Of a stretch of 64,000 bases of DNA, positions 22,589 through 31,298 are shown one piece after another (position 1 is the first letter of the stretch; the number at the start of each line of letters is the position of its first letter). Where the stretch lies: assembly GCA_001599355.1 (NCBI GenBank), contig BCGQ01000001.1, positions 1,925,135 through 1,989,134 on the forward strand, written 5' to 3'. The translations under genes were made by a program, and so were the position numbers. This stretch comes from Nakazawaea peltata (Eukaryota; Ascomycota; Pichiomycetes; Alaninales; Pachysolenaceae). The notes beneath the pieces were generated by a model. The model saw only the letters and a program-made list of their open reading frames with translations, did not search any database and was not told where the DNA came from.

Positions 22589-23452
22589 ATGTCCTACACT
22601 ACCAGACAAATTGGTGCTGCCAACACCTTAGACTACAAGGTTTTCATCGAGAAGGATGGTAAGCCAGTCTCTGCCTTCCACGATATTCCATTGTACGCTG
22701 ATGAGTCCAAGAAGATCTTGAACATGATCGTTGAGATCCCAAGATGGACCAACGCCAAGTTGGAAATCAGCAAGGAGCAAACTTTGAACCCAATTATTCA
22801 AGACACCAAGAAGGGTAAGTTAAGATTTGTCAGAAACTGTTTCCCACACCACGGTTACATTCACAACTACGGTGCCTTCCCACAAACTTGGGAGGACCCA
22901 AACAACACCCACGCTGAGACTAAGGCTCTGGGTGACAACGATCCTTTGGATGTTTGTGAGATTGGTGAAGCCATTGGTTACACTGGTCAAGTCAAGCAAG
23001 TCAAGGTTTTGGGTGTCATGGCTTTGTTGGATGAGGGTGAGACTGACTGGAAGGTCATTGTCATCGATGTCAACGATCCATTGGCTCCAAAGTTGAACGA
23101 CATCGAGGATGTCGAGAGACACTTGCCAGGTTTGTTGAGAGCCACTAATGAGTGGTTCAGAATCTACAAAATCCCAGATGGTAAGCCAGAGAACCAATTC
23201 GCTTTCTCCGGTGAATGTAAGAACAAGAAGTACGCCGAGGAGGTCATTGCTGAATGTTCTGAAGCTTGGGAGAAGTTGATCGGTGGTAAGGTTGATCCAA
23301 AGGGTATTGAGTTGACCAACACTACCTTGTCTAACACTGCTTCTTACTCTGCTTCTGCTGCTGAGGAGGTTCCAGCTGCTTCTCCAGCTCCAGCTGCTCC
23401 AATTGACAAGTCTATTGACAAGTGGTTCTTCATCTCCGGTACTGCCGCTTAA
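22589..23452 (+). CDS. IPP1: Inorganic pyrophosphatase
   Basis: 287-residue soluble family I pyrophosphatase that hydrolyses PPi from biosynthetic reactions. It shows the family core: [31 protein letters not shown] and the metal-binding signature [12 protein letters not shown], with [23 protein letters not shown]. The C-terminus has an Ala/Pro-rich linker ([17 protein letters not shown]) before the conserved end WFFISGTAA. Codon use is extremely biased. The CTG codon in KALGDNDP sits at a conserved hydrophobic site, evidence that CTG encodes Leu here. Confidence 0.97.
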   Translation: MSYTTRQIGAANTLDYKVFIEKDGKPVSAFHDIPLYADESKKILNMIVEIPRWTNAKLEISKEQTLNPIIQDTKKGKLRFVRNCFPHHGYIHNYGAFPQTWEDPNNTHAETKALGDNDPLDVCEIGEAIGYTGQVKQVKVLGVMALLDEGETDWKVIVIDVNDPLAPKLNDIEDVERHLPGLLRATNEWFRIYKIPDGKPENQFAFSGECKNKKYAEEVIAECSEAWEKLIGGKVDPKGIELTNTTLSNTASYSASAAEEVPAASPAPAAPIDKSIDKWFFISGTAA

Positions 23453-23505
23453 CTACTGACAACGAAAACTCATTTATAACATATTAAATATATTTTCCTG
23501 TCTTC

Positions 23506-24189
23506 TTAATGTTTTGTATTATTTATAAACAGTTTAATCTTGGTCAAATCTTTGAAACCGTCTGTTTCTACACCACCAGAAACATCTACTCCTATGCATC
23601 CTTTCACTTTTGTTGCCGAATTTACATTATCTGGCACAAGTCCACCTGCTAATATGAATCCTTCTTGTAATTTTTCACCAAATTCCGAGGCAGAATCCCA
23701 GTTGATGAGTTTTCCTTCTCCTCCCAGTTCAGAATCCAAAAGTGGGAACAGATATAATCCTTTCAGTCTCAGCAGTCTTTCGTCATCACGTCCTCCAGGA
23801 ACAAATCTAGCAATTATTGGGATTTTCAACTTCAGTGCATAATCCAGAACTTCTTCAGATCCATGTAATTGTACGAAATCTAAACCTAATTTATCAGCGA
23901 TTTCCGCCACTTGATCTGGTCCTTGATTTCTGAAAACTCCAACCAAATATGGACCATTCTCCAAGACAAACTCTCTAGGATCAACTCCGAGAGACTGCTT
24001 TAATACCTCGGAATTCTTCTTCTGTTTCTCCCTAACCAAATTTGAGATCTCCTTCAGTACAGACTCATCCACAGTACGAGCTCTATTTGGAACCAAAATC
24101 ATTCCAATCAAGTTAGCTCCATTGTCCAAGGCGCACTGAGCTGCTTCAACGGTCTTCACTCCGCATATCTTTGCTATTATCTCACTCAT
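23506..24189 (-). CDS. TRP1: Phosphoribosylanthranilate isomerase
   Basis: 227-residue TIM-barrel enzyme of tryptophan synthesis that converts N-(5'-phosphoribosyl)anthranilate to the 1-(2-carboxyphenylamino) isomer. The catalytic Cys is in AKICGVKT near the start; YLVGVFRNQ, DFVQLHGSE, ILAGGLVPDNV and GVDVSGGVETDG match the family, and the size equals S. cerevisiae Trp1 (224 aa). It stands alone, as usual in Saccharomycotina. It is convergent with IPP1. Confidence 0.96.
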   Translation of the reverse strand: MSEIIAKICGVKTVEAAQCALDNGANLIGMILVPNRARTVDESVLKEISNLVREKQKKNSEVLKQSLGVDPREFVLENGPYLVGVFRNQGPDQVAEIADKLGLDFVQLHGSEEVLDYALKLKIPIIARFVPGGRDDERLLRLKGLYLFPLLDSELGGEGKLINWDSASEFGEKLQEGFILAGGLVPDNVNSATKVKGCIGVDVSGGVETDGFKDLTKIKLFINNTKH

Positions 24190-24504
24190 CTCCGACCCAG
24201 CAACCGATGAGTAACTCCAGTGTCACCAAATTTTTCACCGTGTCACTGCGCTGCCGTTTTTTATGTCGAGATCTGCGCAAAATGTCACTAAAACTCGGCA
24301 CATTATTAGTAATTTTCCCCATACTGTCACTAAACCCCTCATTAGTGTGCCTAAACGAGGTCACGGAGACTATTAAAATGGAGGAGTTTCAATTAATTCA
24401 CGCAATTGATTTGATGGACTCAATTGATCAGACAGGCGGCTAACATATAAATAAGGTCACTAGTCACTGCAGATTTATCCGTAATATTGCTAAAAATTAT
24501 CACA
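24190..24504. promoter_or_regulatory. Divergent TRP1-AKR promoter
   Basis: A 315-bp spacer. The TRP1-proximal part repeats 'GTCACTAAA'-like words (about 24220-24315). ATATAAATAAG near 24444-24454 is a likely TATA box of the reductase. No further gene is seen. Confidence 0.4.
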
Positions 24505-25425
24505 ATGTCCGACGCTACAAAAGTTACAATTGAATTAAATAATGGGAAAACCATTCCAGCACTTGGGTTTGGTACAGCTTGTCTGGAGGAAGATCACGAT
24601 AAAGTCACTCTGGCTGTAATCGCAGCCTACGAAAGTGGTATTCGTCACATTGACACCGCATGGTTCTATGGTACCGAACCTCAAATTGGAGTACTGTTGA
24701 AAGAATTGTTTTCTCGTGGTGTTAAAAGAGAAGAATTATTTATCACCACTAAAGTTTGGCCGACTTTACACGATCGTCCATTGGATTCTTTGAATGATTC
24801 TTTGAAAAGCTTGGGAATTGACTATGTTGACCTTCTTTTGCAACATTGGCCAGTTGCTTTTATCAAAGGTTTAGAACCTCAAGATATGCAACCTGACCCG
24901 GAGGTTGATTATTTGGACACTTATAAAAAAATGATTGAAGTTTATAAGACCACCGACAAAGTGAGATCAATTGGAGTCTCTAATTATAATATCAAACATT
25001 TGGAGAGATTATTGAAAGAGACTGATGTGGTCCCAGTCTATAACCAATTAGAATTACATCCTCGTCTTCCTTCTAAAGAGCTTATCAAATATTGTGAAGA
25101 TCACGGAATTAAGGCTGCTGCTTATTCTCCTTTGGGAGGAGCAGGAGCTCCTTTAATTAAGTTACCTCTTGTAAAAGAATTAGCTGCTTCCTACGGAGTC
25201 TCTGAAAATGTGATTTTGGAATCTTATCATATCCAACAAGGTAGAGTTGTTATTGTCAGATCTACCAATCCTGAAAGAGTCAAGACTTTAGTTAAGTTGG
25301 CTCCTTTAACTAAGGAAGATTTGGCCAAATTGGACCAAATCGGTATAGATGATCCTTTGAGATATAATCAGCTGCCATTTGGGGCATCATTTGATTTCCC
25401 ATATTGGTATGCAGGCAAGGAATAA
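24505..25425 (+). CDS. Aldo-keto reductase, ARA1-like
   Basis: 306-residue NADPH-dependent aldo-keto reductase. The catalytic tetrad is visible: Asp and Tyr in HIDTAWFYGTEP, Lys in ITTKVWP and His in LLQHWPV. AYSPLGGAGAP and IVRSTNPERV give the cofactor site. Similarity runs along all of S. cerevisiae Ara1 (D-arabinose dehydrogenase), including GVSNYNIKHLERLLKE and EKYP-like end replaced by IDDPLRYNQLPFGAS. It lacks the longer Ara1 N-terminus. The natural substrate may be a sugar, ketone or aldehyde. The open frame starts at a TTG; the ATG at 24505 is the first usable start. Confidence 0.87.
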   Translation: MSDATKVTIELNNGKTIPALGFGTACLEEDHDKVTLAVIAAYESGIRHIDTAWFYGTEPQIGVLLKELFSRGVKREELFITTKVWPTLHDRPLDSLNDSLKSLGIDYVDLLLQHWPVAFIKGLEPQDMQPDPEVDYLDTYKKMIEVYKTTDKVRSIGVSNYNIKHLERLLKETDVVPVYNQLELHPRLPSKELIKYCEDHGIKAAAYSPLGGAGAPLIKLPLVKELAASYGVSENVILESYHIQQGRVVIVRSTNPERVKTLVKLAPLTKEDLAKLDQIGIDDPLRYNQLPFGASFDFPYWYAGKE

Positions 25426-25624
25426 ATGATCTCTTAGATATAAAATTTGAATGTAGTTTTGAATAGTTTATCTCAAAGATGTTTCGATGGTTATCAGGAG
25501 CGCTCTCTTGTTCCGCCAGCACTCGCCTGTTCCGCCAGTACTGATCCATCACCGAGCCATCACCCCCAATTGGAGCCTGGGCAGATCACCCCCAATTGTA
25601 TAGCATTTTACGAATTTTCACCGA

Positions 25625-25662
25625 ACGCGCGTAACCTCTCGCCCTAACCGCGTCTATAAAAC
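25625..25662. promoter_or_regulatory. ACGCG cores and TATA box of RFC4
   Basis: ACGCG (25625-25629) overlaps its inverse CGCGT (25628-25632), with a third core CGCGT at 25649-25653. TATAAAAC (25655-25662) follows, 58 bp before the start codon. ACGCG is the MBF core. Confidence 0.45.
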
Positions 25663-25719
25663 TTTTCACCAGATCCACGTCCCTTCGACATATCACCAAC
25701 ATCATCAATTCCCACTCAA

Positions 25720-26703
25720 ATGACATCCGATAAGAAGTTAACAGCTCCTCTCACATTGGAGTTACCTTGGGTCGAAAAATATAGACCTCATGTCATTAAA
25801 GATATTGTAGGAAATGAGGAAACTGTCGAGAGATTACAGATGATCGCCAAGGATGGAAACATGCCCCATTTAATCATCAGCGGTTTACCTGGTATTGGTA
25901 AGACTACGTCTGTTCATTGTTTGGCACGTGAATTATTGGGTGATCAATATGGAGAAGCAGTTTTAGAGTTAAATGCCTCCGATGATAGAGGTATTGAAGT
26001 AGTCAGAAACAAGATCAAACAATTTGCTCAAAAGAAAGTATCTTTACCAGCAGGAAGACATAAGATCATTATATTGGATGAAGCTGATTCTATGACACCT
26101 GGAGCCCAACAGGCTTTGAGAAGAACTATGGAAATTTACTCAAACACCACCAGATTTGCATTTGCCTGTAATCAATCTAATAAGATCATCGAGCCATTAC
26201 AATCGAGATGTGCTATCTTGAGATATTCGAAGTTATATGATGAACAGGTATTAAAAAGACTCTTGGAGATTATCAAACTGGAGAATGTGTCTTATACTAA
26301 TGATGGTTTAGAAGCCTTGTTGTTCACAGCCGAAGGTGATATGAGACAAGCCATCAACAATCTTCAATCGACAGTAGCCGGTTTCACCAATGTTACGGGG
26401 GATAATGTATACAAAATTGTGGACTCACCACATCCATTGATAGTGAAGAAGATGTTATTGACTGCTATGGATAAGGATTTGTCGAAATCTTTGCTGTTAT
26501 TGGACCAATTGTGGGGTAAAGGTTACAGTGCTGTTGATTTGATTAGTACGGCTTTTAAAGTGCTGAAAAATTTACAAGTGGATGAGAATTCCAAGTTGGA
26601 AATTATTAAGGTGATTGGTTTGACTCATGTAAGAGTGTTAGAAGGTGTTGCTACGTATATACAATTAGCTGGAGTGTTATCACAGATTAGTGAGTTATTA
26701 TAG
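25720..26703 (+). CDS. RFC4: Replication factor C subunit 4
   Basis: 327-residue small RFC subunit that loads [13 protein letters not shown] is RFC box [12 protein letters not shown] is Walker A (about 54-63), ILDEADSM Walker B (about 114), [15 protein letters not shown] contains the sensor/SRC arginine finger, and [14 protein letters not shown] is RFC box VIII. The match to S. cerevisiae Rfc4 extends to [12 protein letters not shown] and [22 protein letters not shown] encodes the conserved Leu in IIKLEN. Rfc2, Rfc3 and Rfc5 are less similar. Confidence 0.97.
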   Translation: MTSDKKLTAPLTLELPWVEKYRPHVIKDIVGNEETVERLQMIAKDGNMPHLIISGLPGIGKTTSVHCLARELLGDQYGEAVLELNASDDRGIEVVRNKIKQFAQKKVSLPAGRHKIIILDEADSMTPGAQQALRRTMEIYSNTTRFAFACNQSNKIIEPLQSRCAILRYSKLYDEQVLKRLLEIIKLENVSYTNDGLEALLFTAEGDMRQAINNLQSTVAGFTNVTGDNVYKIVDSPHPLIVKKMLLTAMDKDLSKSLLLLDQLWGKGYSAVDLISTAFKVLKNLQVDENSKLEIIKVIGLTHVRVLEGVATYIQLAGVLSQISELL

Positions 26704-27089
26704 TTAATATAAAATGAATGAGATAAGTGTAGAGTAGAGGATGATTTTAGAGGAGATCTTGTGTCTCCATCTGCAGTCTCCTTGTCCTTGAAATCCTGCC
26801 CACTTTGTGTCCCAGTTCACTGTGCCTGGCCCTACCTTTTCTCCACCTGCTCTGCACCTGTTCCCCACCTACTCCCAGACTGATTCCCACCTACTCTCAG
26901 CCCACCCTCCGCCCATTCTCCGCCCACTCCCCTCCCTCTTTCCCTGCGCTCCTGCCCTACCCTCCACCTGCTCTCCCCATCCTGTCAACAACCCGCGCAT
27001 ATCTTAGAAAAAAACACCTATTTCTACCCAAATTTCCCTCAGATTCCCCCTTTCTTCTCCTTATTCACCCCTCCACTCCTCCATCCACC
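26704..27089. other. RFC4-VPS52 spacer with C/T-rich tract
   Basis: The + strand from about 26800 to 27085 is strongly pyrimidine-rich with imperfect repeats of CCCACCTACTC and CCGCCCATTCTC. The frame of VPS52 stays open through it, but the encoded Pro/Ser/Leu stretch lacks an ATG and has no family resemblance. It is probably promoter and leader. Confidence 0.5.
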
Positions 27090-29099
27090 ATGTTTAAATC
27101 ACTCACAAACCAAATCCCAAAGCTTCATCCCGATACAGATGAACTGGCCACTATGAAAAACCCTCATAAACACCGAATGTCTCGTCGGTCCATCTCTAAA
27201 CATCCTCAGGACCCCGGCGCTACGCTCAAGATTTTGAAAGACATTCTTAAACCTGAGATGGACATTGAGGACCCCATAATACCGAACACCGACTTGAAAA
27301 TCGAGGATGATTTCGTTAATATCTCTCAATTGACCGATCTTGAGAAGAACAAAGATGCGACTTTCGACGATTTCGTCAAGGGGATCAATTTAGATATCAC
27401 CCCAAATGATGGACTCAGTCAGGCTGAAATATCAGAGAAACTCGCGTCTTTCCTGGATATACATGAGGTACTCGAATCTTCTAGGACCAGCATCCAACCA
27501 TTGAGTGATTACTTATTACAATTTGAGGAGAACTTGAGTAAATTGTCCCGGGAAATGGAGTTTTTACAACAGAAATCCAACTCTTTGAACGAGGAGATAG
27601 CAGACAAAAAAGTGATCGAACAGAAGTTAACTCCGATCATTAATGACTTGATAATACCACCTGAGATCATTAAGTCGATCCTCAATGACGAGGTCAATGC
27701 CAAATGGTGCGATAATTTGAGATTTTTATCCGAGAAACAAGAGATCTTTTTGAAATACTTGAACAGTGACATGAAATTGGAGTCGATCAAAGAATTACAA
27801 AGCGTATTGGATATGTTAGTCAACAAAGCAGTTGAAAGGATTCGTGATTTCATCATTCGTAAGATCAAATTACTTCGTTTTAATGGTATTCCATCACAAG
27901 TAGTTCAACAACAGCTCTTGGCAGCCGGTGAAACTTATGCTTTCTTACTATCATATCACAAACAATTGGCTCTTGAATTAAGACAAGCTTATATATACAC
28001 AATGAGATGGTATTATCACTCATTCTTTGCCAAATACTTATATTCATTGGAGAAATTGAATTTGCATCAAGTTGGTAAGCATGTATTATTGAACAGTACA
28101 AATGAAGATGCACTCCAAGAGCAGGCTGCTAGTAGAAGTTCGTTCAGTCTTTTTGGATCATCATCTCCATCGCCTGCAGCCAATTCACGTAATGCCACTA
28201 ATCCTTCATCGGGTCATCCTTCCGGAGCTGTGGTTACTGACCATTCTGTCATGGTTAATGAATATTTGAATCTCGGAGAAAGAGGCTCCATCATAACTGC
28301 CGATGATCCTACAGTAATCCTTGCTCAAATCGCAGAGAACAATCAACTCACTTACTGGCTCGAATTTGGTTTCAGAAACTTCAATGTAGCTCTTTTAGAC
28401 AACGTTTGTGTGGAATATCTCTTCATTAACGAATTCTTCGGTGTTAAAGATGGGAAAAACGGAAGTATCAACGAGATTTGTGATGTTATCTTCAAAAATA
28501 CATTCAATATAGGTATCAACTATACTAAAAGTCTTATACAAGGCACATATGACTCGTACGGAGTCTTAATTTGCATCAGATTATCACAAGCTTTAGAATA
28601 TGAACTTCAACATCGGAGAATTCCTGTGATGGAAGATTATTTGAACCTCCAGATCATCACATTATGGCCAAAATTCCAACTGATCATCGATGCTAATTGT
28701 GAAAATATGAAAAAGGCCATCACAAGACTGTCTAAAATGCAATCCTCTTTGTTCGGAAGTCTGTCCTCTCTGAAGATTGAAAACCCACTCATTCCTACTC
28801 TATTGACCCAACAGTTTGCTAAATTATTGTCGGGTTTGTTGAATTTAACCACCCATTCAGTGTTTGAGACCGAGCAACAAGAACCATTAAGCAATAGTAT
28901 TCAAAGATTAACTAATGACTTTGAAAATGTCTTGAACAAATTGAACAATTTATGGAATAAGAATGACAATAAGAAGAAAGAGACATTTTTGTACAATAAT
29001 TACTACTTGATTTACACGACTTTGACGACATTAGAGTCAAAACTTGCTGTTCAGGAGAGAGAGCATTTCAAAATGTTAATAGACGCATATCAACCGTGA
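27090..29099 (+). CDS. VPS52: GARP complex subunit VPS52
   Basis: 669 residues. Vps52 joins Vps51, Vps53 and Vps54 to tether endosome-derived vesicles at the trans-Golgi. The conserved N-terminal coiled coil (SLSDYLLQFEENLSKLSREMEFLQQKS with variants) leads into the Vps52/Sac2 core: PPEIIKSILNDEVN, KAVERIRDFIIRKIKLLR, QALLLAAGETYAFLLSYHK-like helix and RQAYIYTMRWYYHSFFAKYLYSLEKL. A Ser-rich loop (about 345-390) interrupts the domain. S. cerevisiae Vps52 is 641 aa. The start at 27090 is the first ATG of the frame. Confidence 0.9.
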   Translation: MFKSLTNQIPKLHPDTDELATMKNPHKHRMSRRSISKHPQDPGATLKILKDILKPEMDIEDPIIPNTDLKIEDDFVNISQLTDLEKNKDATFDDFVKGINLDITPNDGLSQAEISEKLASFLDIHEVLESSRTSIQPLSDYLLQFEENLSKLSREMEFLQQKSNSLNEEIADKKVIEQKLTPIINDLIIPPEIIKSILNDEVNAKWCDNLRFLSEKQEIFLKYLNSDMKLESIKELQSVLDMLVNKAVERIRDFIIRKIKLLRFNGIPSQVVQQQLLAAGETYAFLLSYHKQLALELRQAYIYTMRWYYHSFFAKYLYSLEKLNLHQVGKHVLLNSTNEDALQEQAASRSSFSLFGSSSPSPAANSRNATNPSSGHPSGAVVTDHSVMVNEYLNLGERGSIITADDPTVILAQIAENNQLTYWLEFGFRNFNVALLDNVCVEYLFINEFFGVKDGKNGSINEICDVIFKNTFNIGINYTKSLIQGTYDSYGVLICIRLSQALEYELQHRRIPVMEDYLNLQIITLWPKFQLIIDANCENMKKAITRLSKMQSSLFGSLSSLKIENPLIPTLLTQQFAKLLSGLLNLTTHSVFETEQQEPLSNSIQRLTNDFENVLNKLNNLWNKNDNKKKETFLYNNYYLIYTTLTTLESKLAVQEREHFKMLIDAYQP

Positions 29100-29209
29100 A
29101 TTGATAGACTTAATGAATAAATTGTTAAATGATCTATAGTATGCTTACGTAAGCTGTTAATATCTCCTAATTAGTATATTTGGGTATACACGACCTTTAA
29201 GGTTTTATT

Positions 29210-30244
29210 CTACAATTCATCGACTAGTCTTGCTAAAGTAGTTGAGATAACTTCAGATACCGTAGAAACTATCGGATCATCATTGATAATCGAACTCAAC
29301 TCTTTGGAGAACTGTTCATAATCATCCAGTCCACTTGTAGCAGTATCAATAATAGTTGAAACCGTCGTAGCCAACATAGTTTCAGTTATACTTAACATCT
29401 CTTCTACGAAGTCAACCTCTGTGGTGGATCCCTTGAAAATACGGAATACAGACAACAAAATTTTGAATGGAAGCAAAAATAACCTAATCGGCAATGATAC
29501 AAGCCAATAAACTTTGCCAAAGACACCAAGAGTTCGCCTTAAAGCCACAAATGAACAACTGGCTAAGAAGAAGTAGAGAGAATATTTGACTTGAGTTCTT
29601 TGCTTGGACCCTAATTGATTCAAAGAATGCACAAGAGATCTCGCCACATCTAACAGATCTCCCATAGTATCATAAGATTCGTTCATGGTTTGCAAACTTT
29701 GTGTCGATTCGGCGAAATTCTCCAACATCATCTCTGATTGGAATGCCGATGTCTCTAATAAACGACGAGTATTCAAATATTTGGAGGTGACTTGCTTATT
29801 TTTCAGTAATAACAGTTCCTCTGGGGTCATATGAGATGCAGGAGCAGAAACATGTTCATGTTTGTCATCATTTCCCTCGACAGGTTTGGACTCGTCTACA
29901 TAGATATTGCTCAAATATATCTTAGTAGACTCTTTTAGTAAGGGATCTTCATTAGATTTCGATTCCAACTGAGCTTGTCGTAATTTAACCTTCAAATCTT
30001 GTATTATAGTATCCCATTTTTCCAATTCATATAAGAGATCATAGTCTGTTTCCGCTATTTGACTGGCTTCGAACCTTGTCATCACCAAAATATCTTCGAA
30101 TTTTCGAACCAATTTGAACGACTCAGCTACAAGGGACAACCTAGTCAGTTTATCATCATTTTTCTTCAATTTCAATACTATCCCAAGGATCTGTGTATCG
30201 AGAGATTCTAAGTCTCGTAAATTAGCCTCCACTTTCAGTTCCAT
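29210..30244 (-). CDS. SEC20: ER SNARE SEC20 ending in VDEL
   Basis: 344 residues. Sec20 is a t-SNARE on the ER that works with Ufe1, Use1 and Tip20 to receive COPI vesicles. An N-terminal helical region (1-150) precedes the Sec20 SNARE motif (SAFQSEMMLENFAESTQSLQ, then TMGDLLDVARSLVHSL), a membrane anchor (VKYSLYFFLASCSFVALRR with further hydrophobic stretches) and a lumenal tail. The last residues are RLVDEL. S. cerevisiae Sec20 ends in HDEL, so the terminal DEL is conserved with a changed first residue. Convergent with VPS52. Confidence 0.88.
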   Translation of the reverse strand: MELKVEANLRDLESLDTQILGIVLKLKKNDDKLTRLSLVAESFKLVRKFEDILVMTRFEASQIAETDYDLLYELEKWDTIIQDLKVKLRQAQLESKSNEDPLLKESTKIYLSNIYVDESKPVEGNDDKHEHVSAPASHMTPEELLLLKNKQVTSKYLNTRRLLETSAFQSEMMLENFAESTQSLQTMNESYDTMGDLLDVARSLVHSLNQLGSKQRTQVKYSLYFFLASCSFVALRRTLGVFGKVYWLVSLPIRLFLLPFKILLSVFRIFKGSTTEVDFVEEMLSITETMLATTVSTIIDTATSGLDDYEQFSKELSSIINDDPIVSTVSEVISTTLARLVDEL

Positions 30245-30449
30245 TCTTCTGGTGTAGTGAGCTTCCTCGCCTTCAATAATGACAACGCGCTTCTAAATAG
30301 AAGAGATCTTTATACTTTGTTAGCATAATACGAAAATCATTATTTAGTATAATGCTCAGTTTGTATTTAGCATTTTACAACTTTTACCACCGTTCTTCAT
30401 CTCTTATCTTCGCCGATGAACTGGTGAACTGATAACAACCCCATACAAC

Positions 30450-31202
30450 ATGTCCGAAATAGAATACCCCAAGTTCTTGATATTCGGTGACTCAATTACC
30501 GAATATTGCTATAATCAAACTCCATTGGACCAAGAACCCCTCCAATTCAGTTTTGGTGCAGCCTTATCCAATGTCTATACTCGTAAGATGGATATAGTTC
30601 AAAGAGGGTTTTCAGGGTATTCGACCGAGTTTGCACGGGTATTATTACCCAAGATTTTCCGTGTCTTGCATGAAAATAGCTCTCCTAGCTCCCAAATTAA
30701 GATAATGACATTGTTTTTGGGCTCCAATGATAGTGCCCATGCAGGTCCTGAGAGAGTCGAACTAGACCGCTTCGAAGACAATTTAGATTTCCTAATAAAG
30801 TATATTGAGGCTCAGGGGGTTAAGTTGATTCTTATCGGACCTCTGTGGCACAACACAGAATGGTATAGTACACATGAACCGGAAGAACATGCCCGAGGCA
30901 TCTATAGATCTACAGAACGTAATCGTCTCTACGATAAACTGCTCAAGGCCAGTGCCACTGCCCATCAAGTGCCCCTCATCTCAATGTGGGATGAGTTTGA
31001 AAAATATCTGCAAGCAGGGAACGATTTCAATGATTTGTTATATGATGGGCTCCATTTCAATGGAAAAGGTTATAAATTACTTTATTCTAAGGTTCTCGAG
31101 GTAATTGCTGATAAATATCCAGAATGGCATCCGCATACCTTGCCCACTCGTCTTCCTGTATGGAACGACCCCCTGATCATCGATAAGTTAAATATATTAT
31201 AG
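30450..31202 (+). CDS. IAH1: Isoamyl acetate-hydrolysing esterase
   Basis: 250-residue SGNH-family esterase. Block I FLIFGDSITEY holds the catalytic Ser, block III LFLGSNDS the oxyanion Asn, and DGLHFNGKGY near the C-terminus the Asp-x-x-His pair. RKMDIVQRGFSGYSTEFA, LILIGP and EFEKYL match S. cerevisiae Iah1 (238 aa), which hydrolyses isoamyl acetate and related esters. No signal peptide is seen, so it is probably cytosolic. Confidence 0.93.
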   Translation: MSEIEYPKFLIFGDSITEYCYNQTPLDQEPLQFSFGAALSNVYTRKMDIVQRGFSGYSTEFARVLLPKIFRVLHENSSPSSQIKIMTLFLGSNDSAHAGPERVELDRFEDNLDFLIKYIEAQGVKLILIGPLWHNTEWYSTHEPEEHARGIYRSTERNRLYDKLLKASATAHQVPLISMWDEFEKYLQAGNDFNDLLYDGLHFNGKGYKLLYSKVLEVIADKYPEWHPHTLPTRLPVWNDPLIIDKLNIL

Positions 31203-31298
31203 ATTTTCGTATTTTGCTACGTGTAATTCAAGACGTGTCGAGCCTGACAAAGAGTAGGGTAGAAGTAGATAGTGGGTAATAAGGAAGCCAACTGCGAG

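Noticed and set aside
22920-26290. CTG read as Ser or Ala
   Set aside because: CTG falls at conserved hydrophobic positions (KALGDNDP in IPP1, IIKLEN in RFC4).
26805-27089. Possible N-terminal extension of VPS52
   Set aside because: The frame is open but has no ATG, encodes Pro/Ser/Leu runs from C/T-rich DNA, and VPS52 orthologues begin near 27090.
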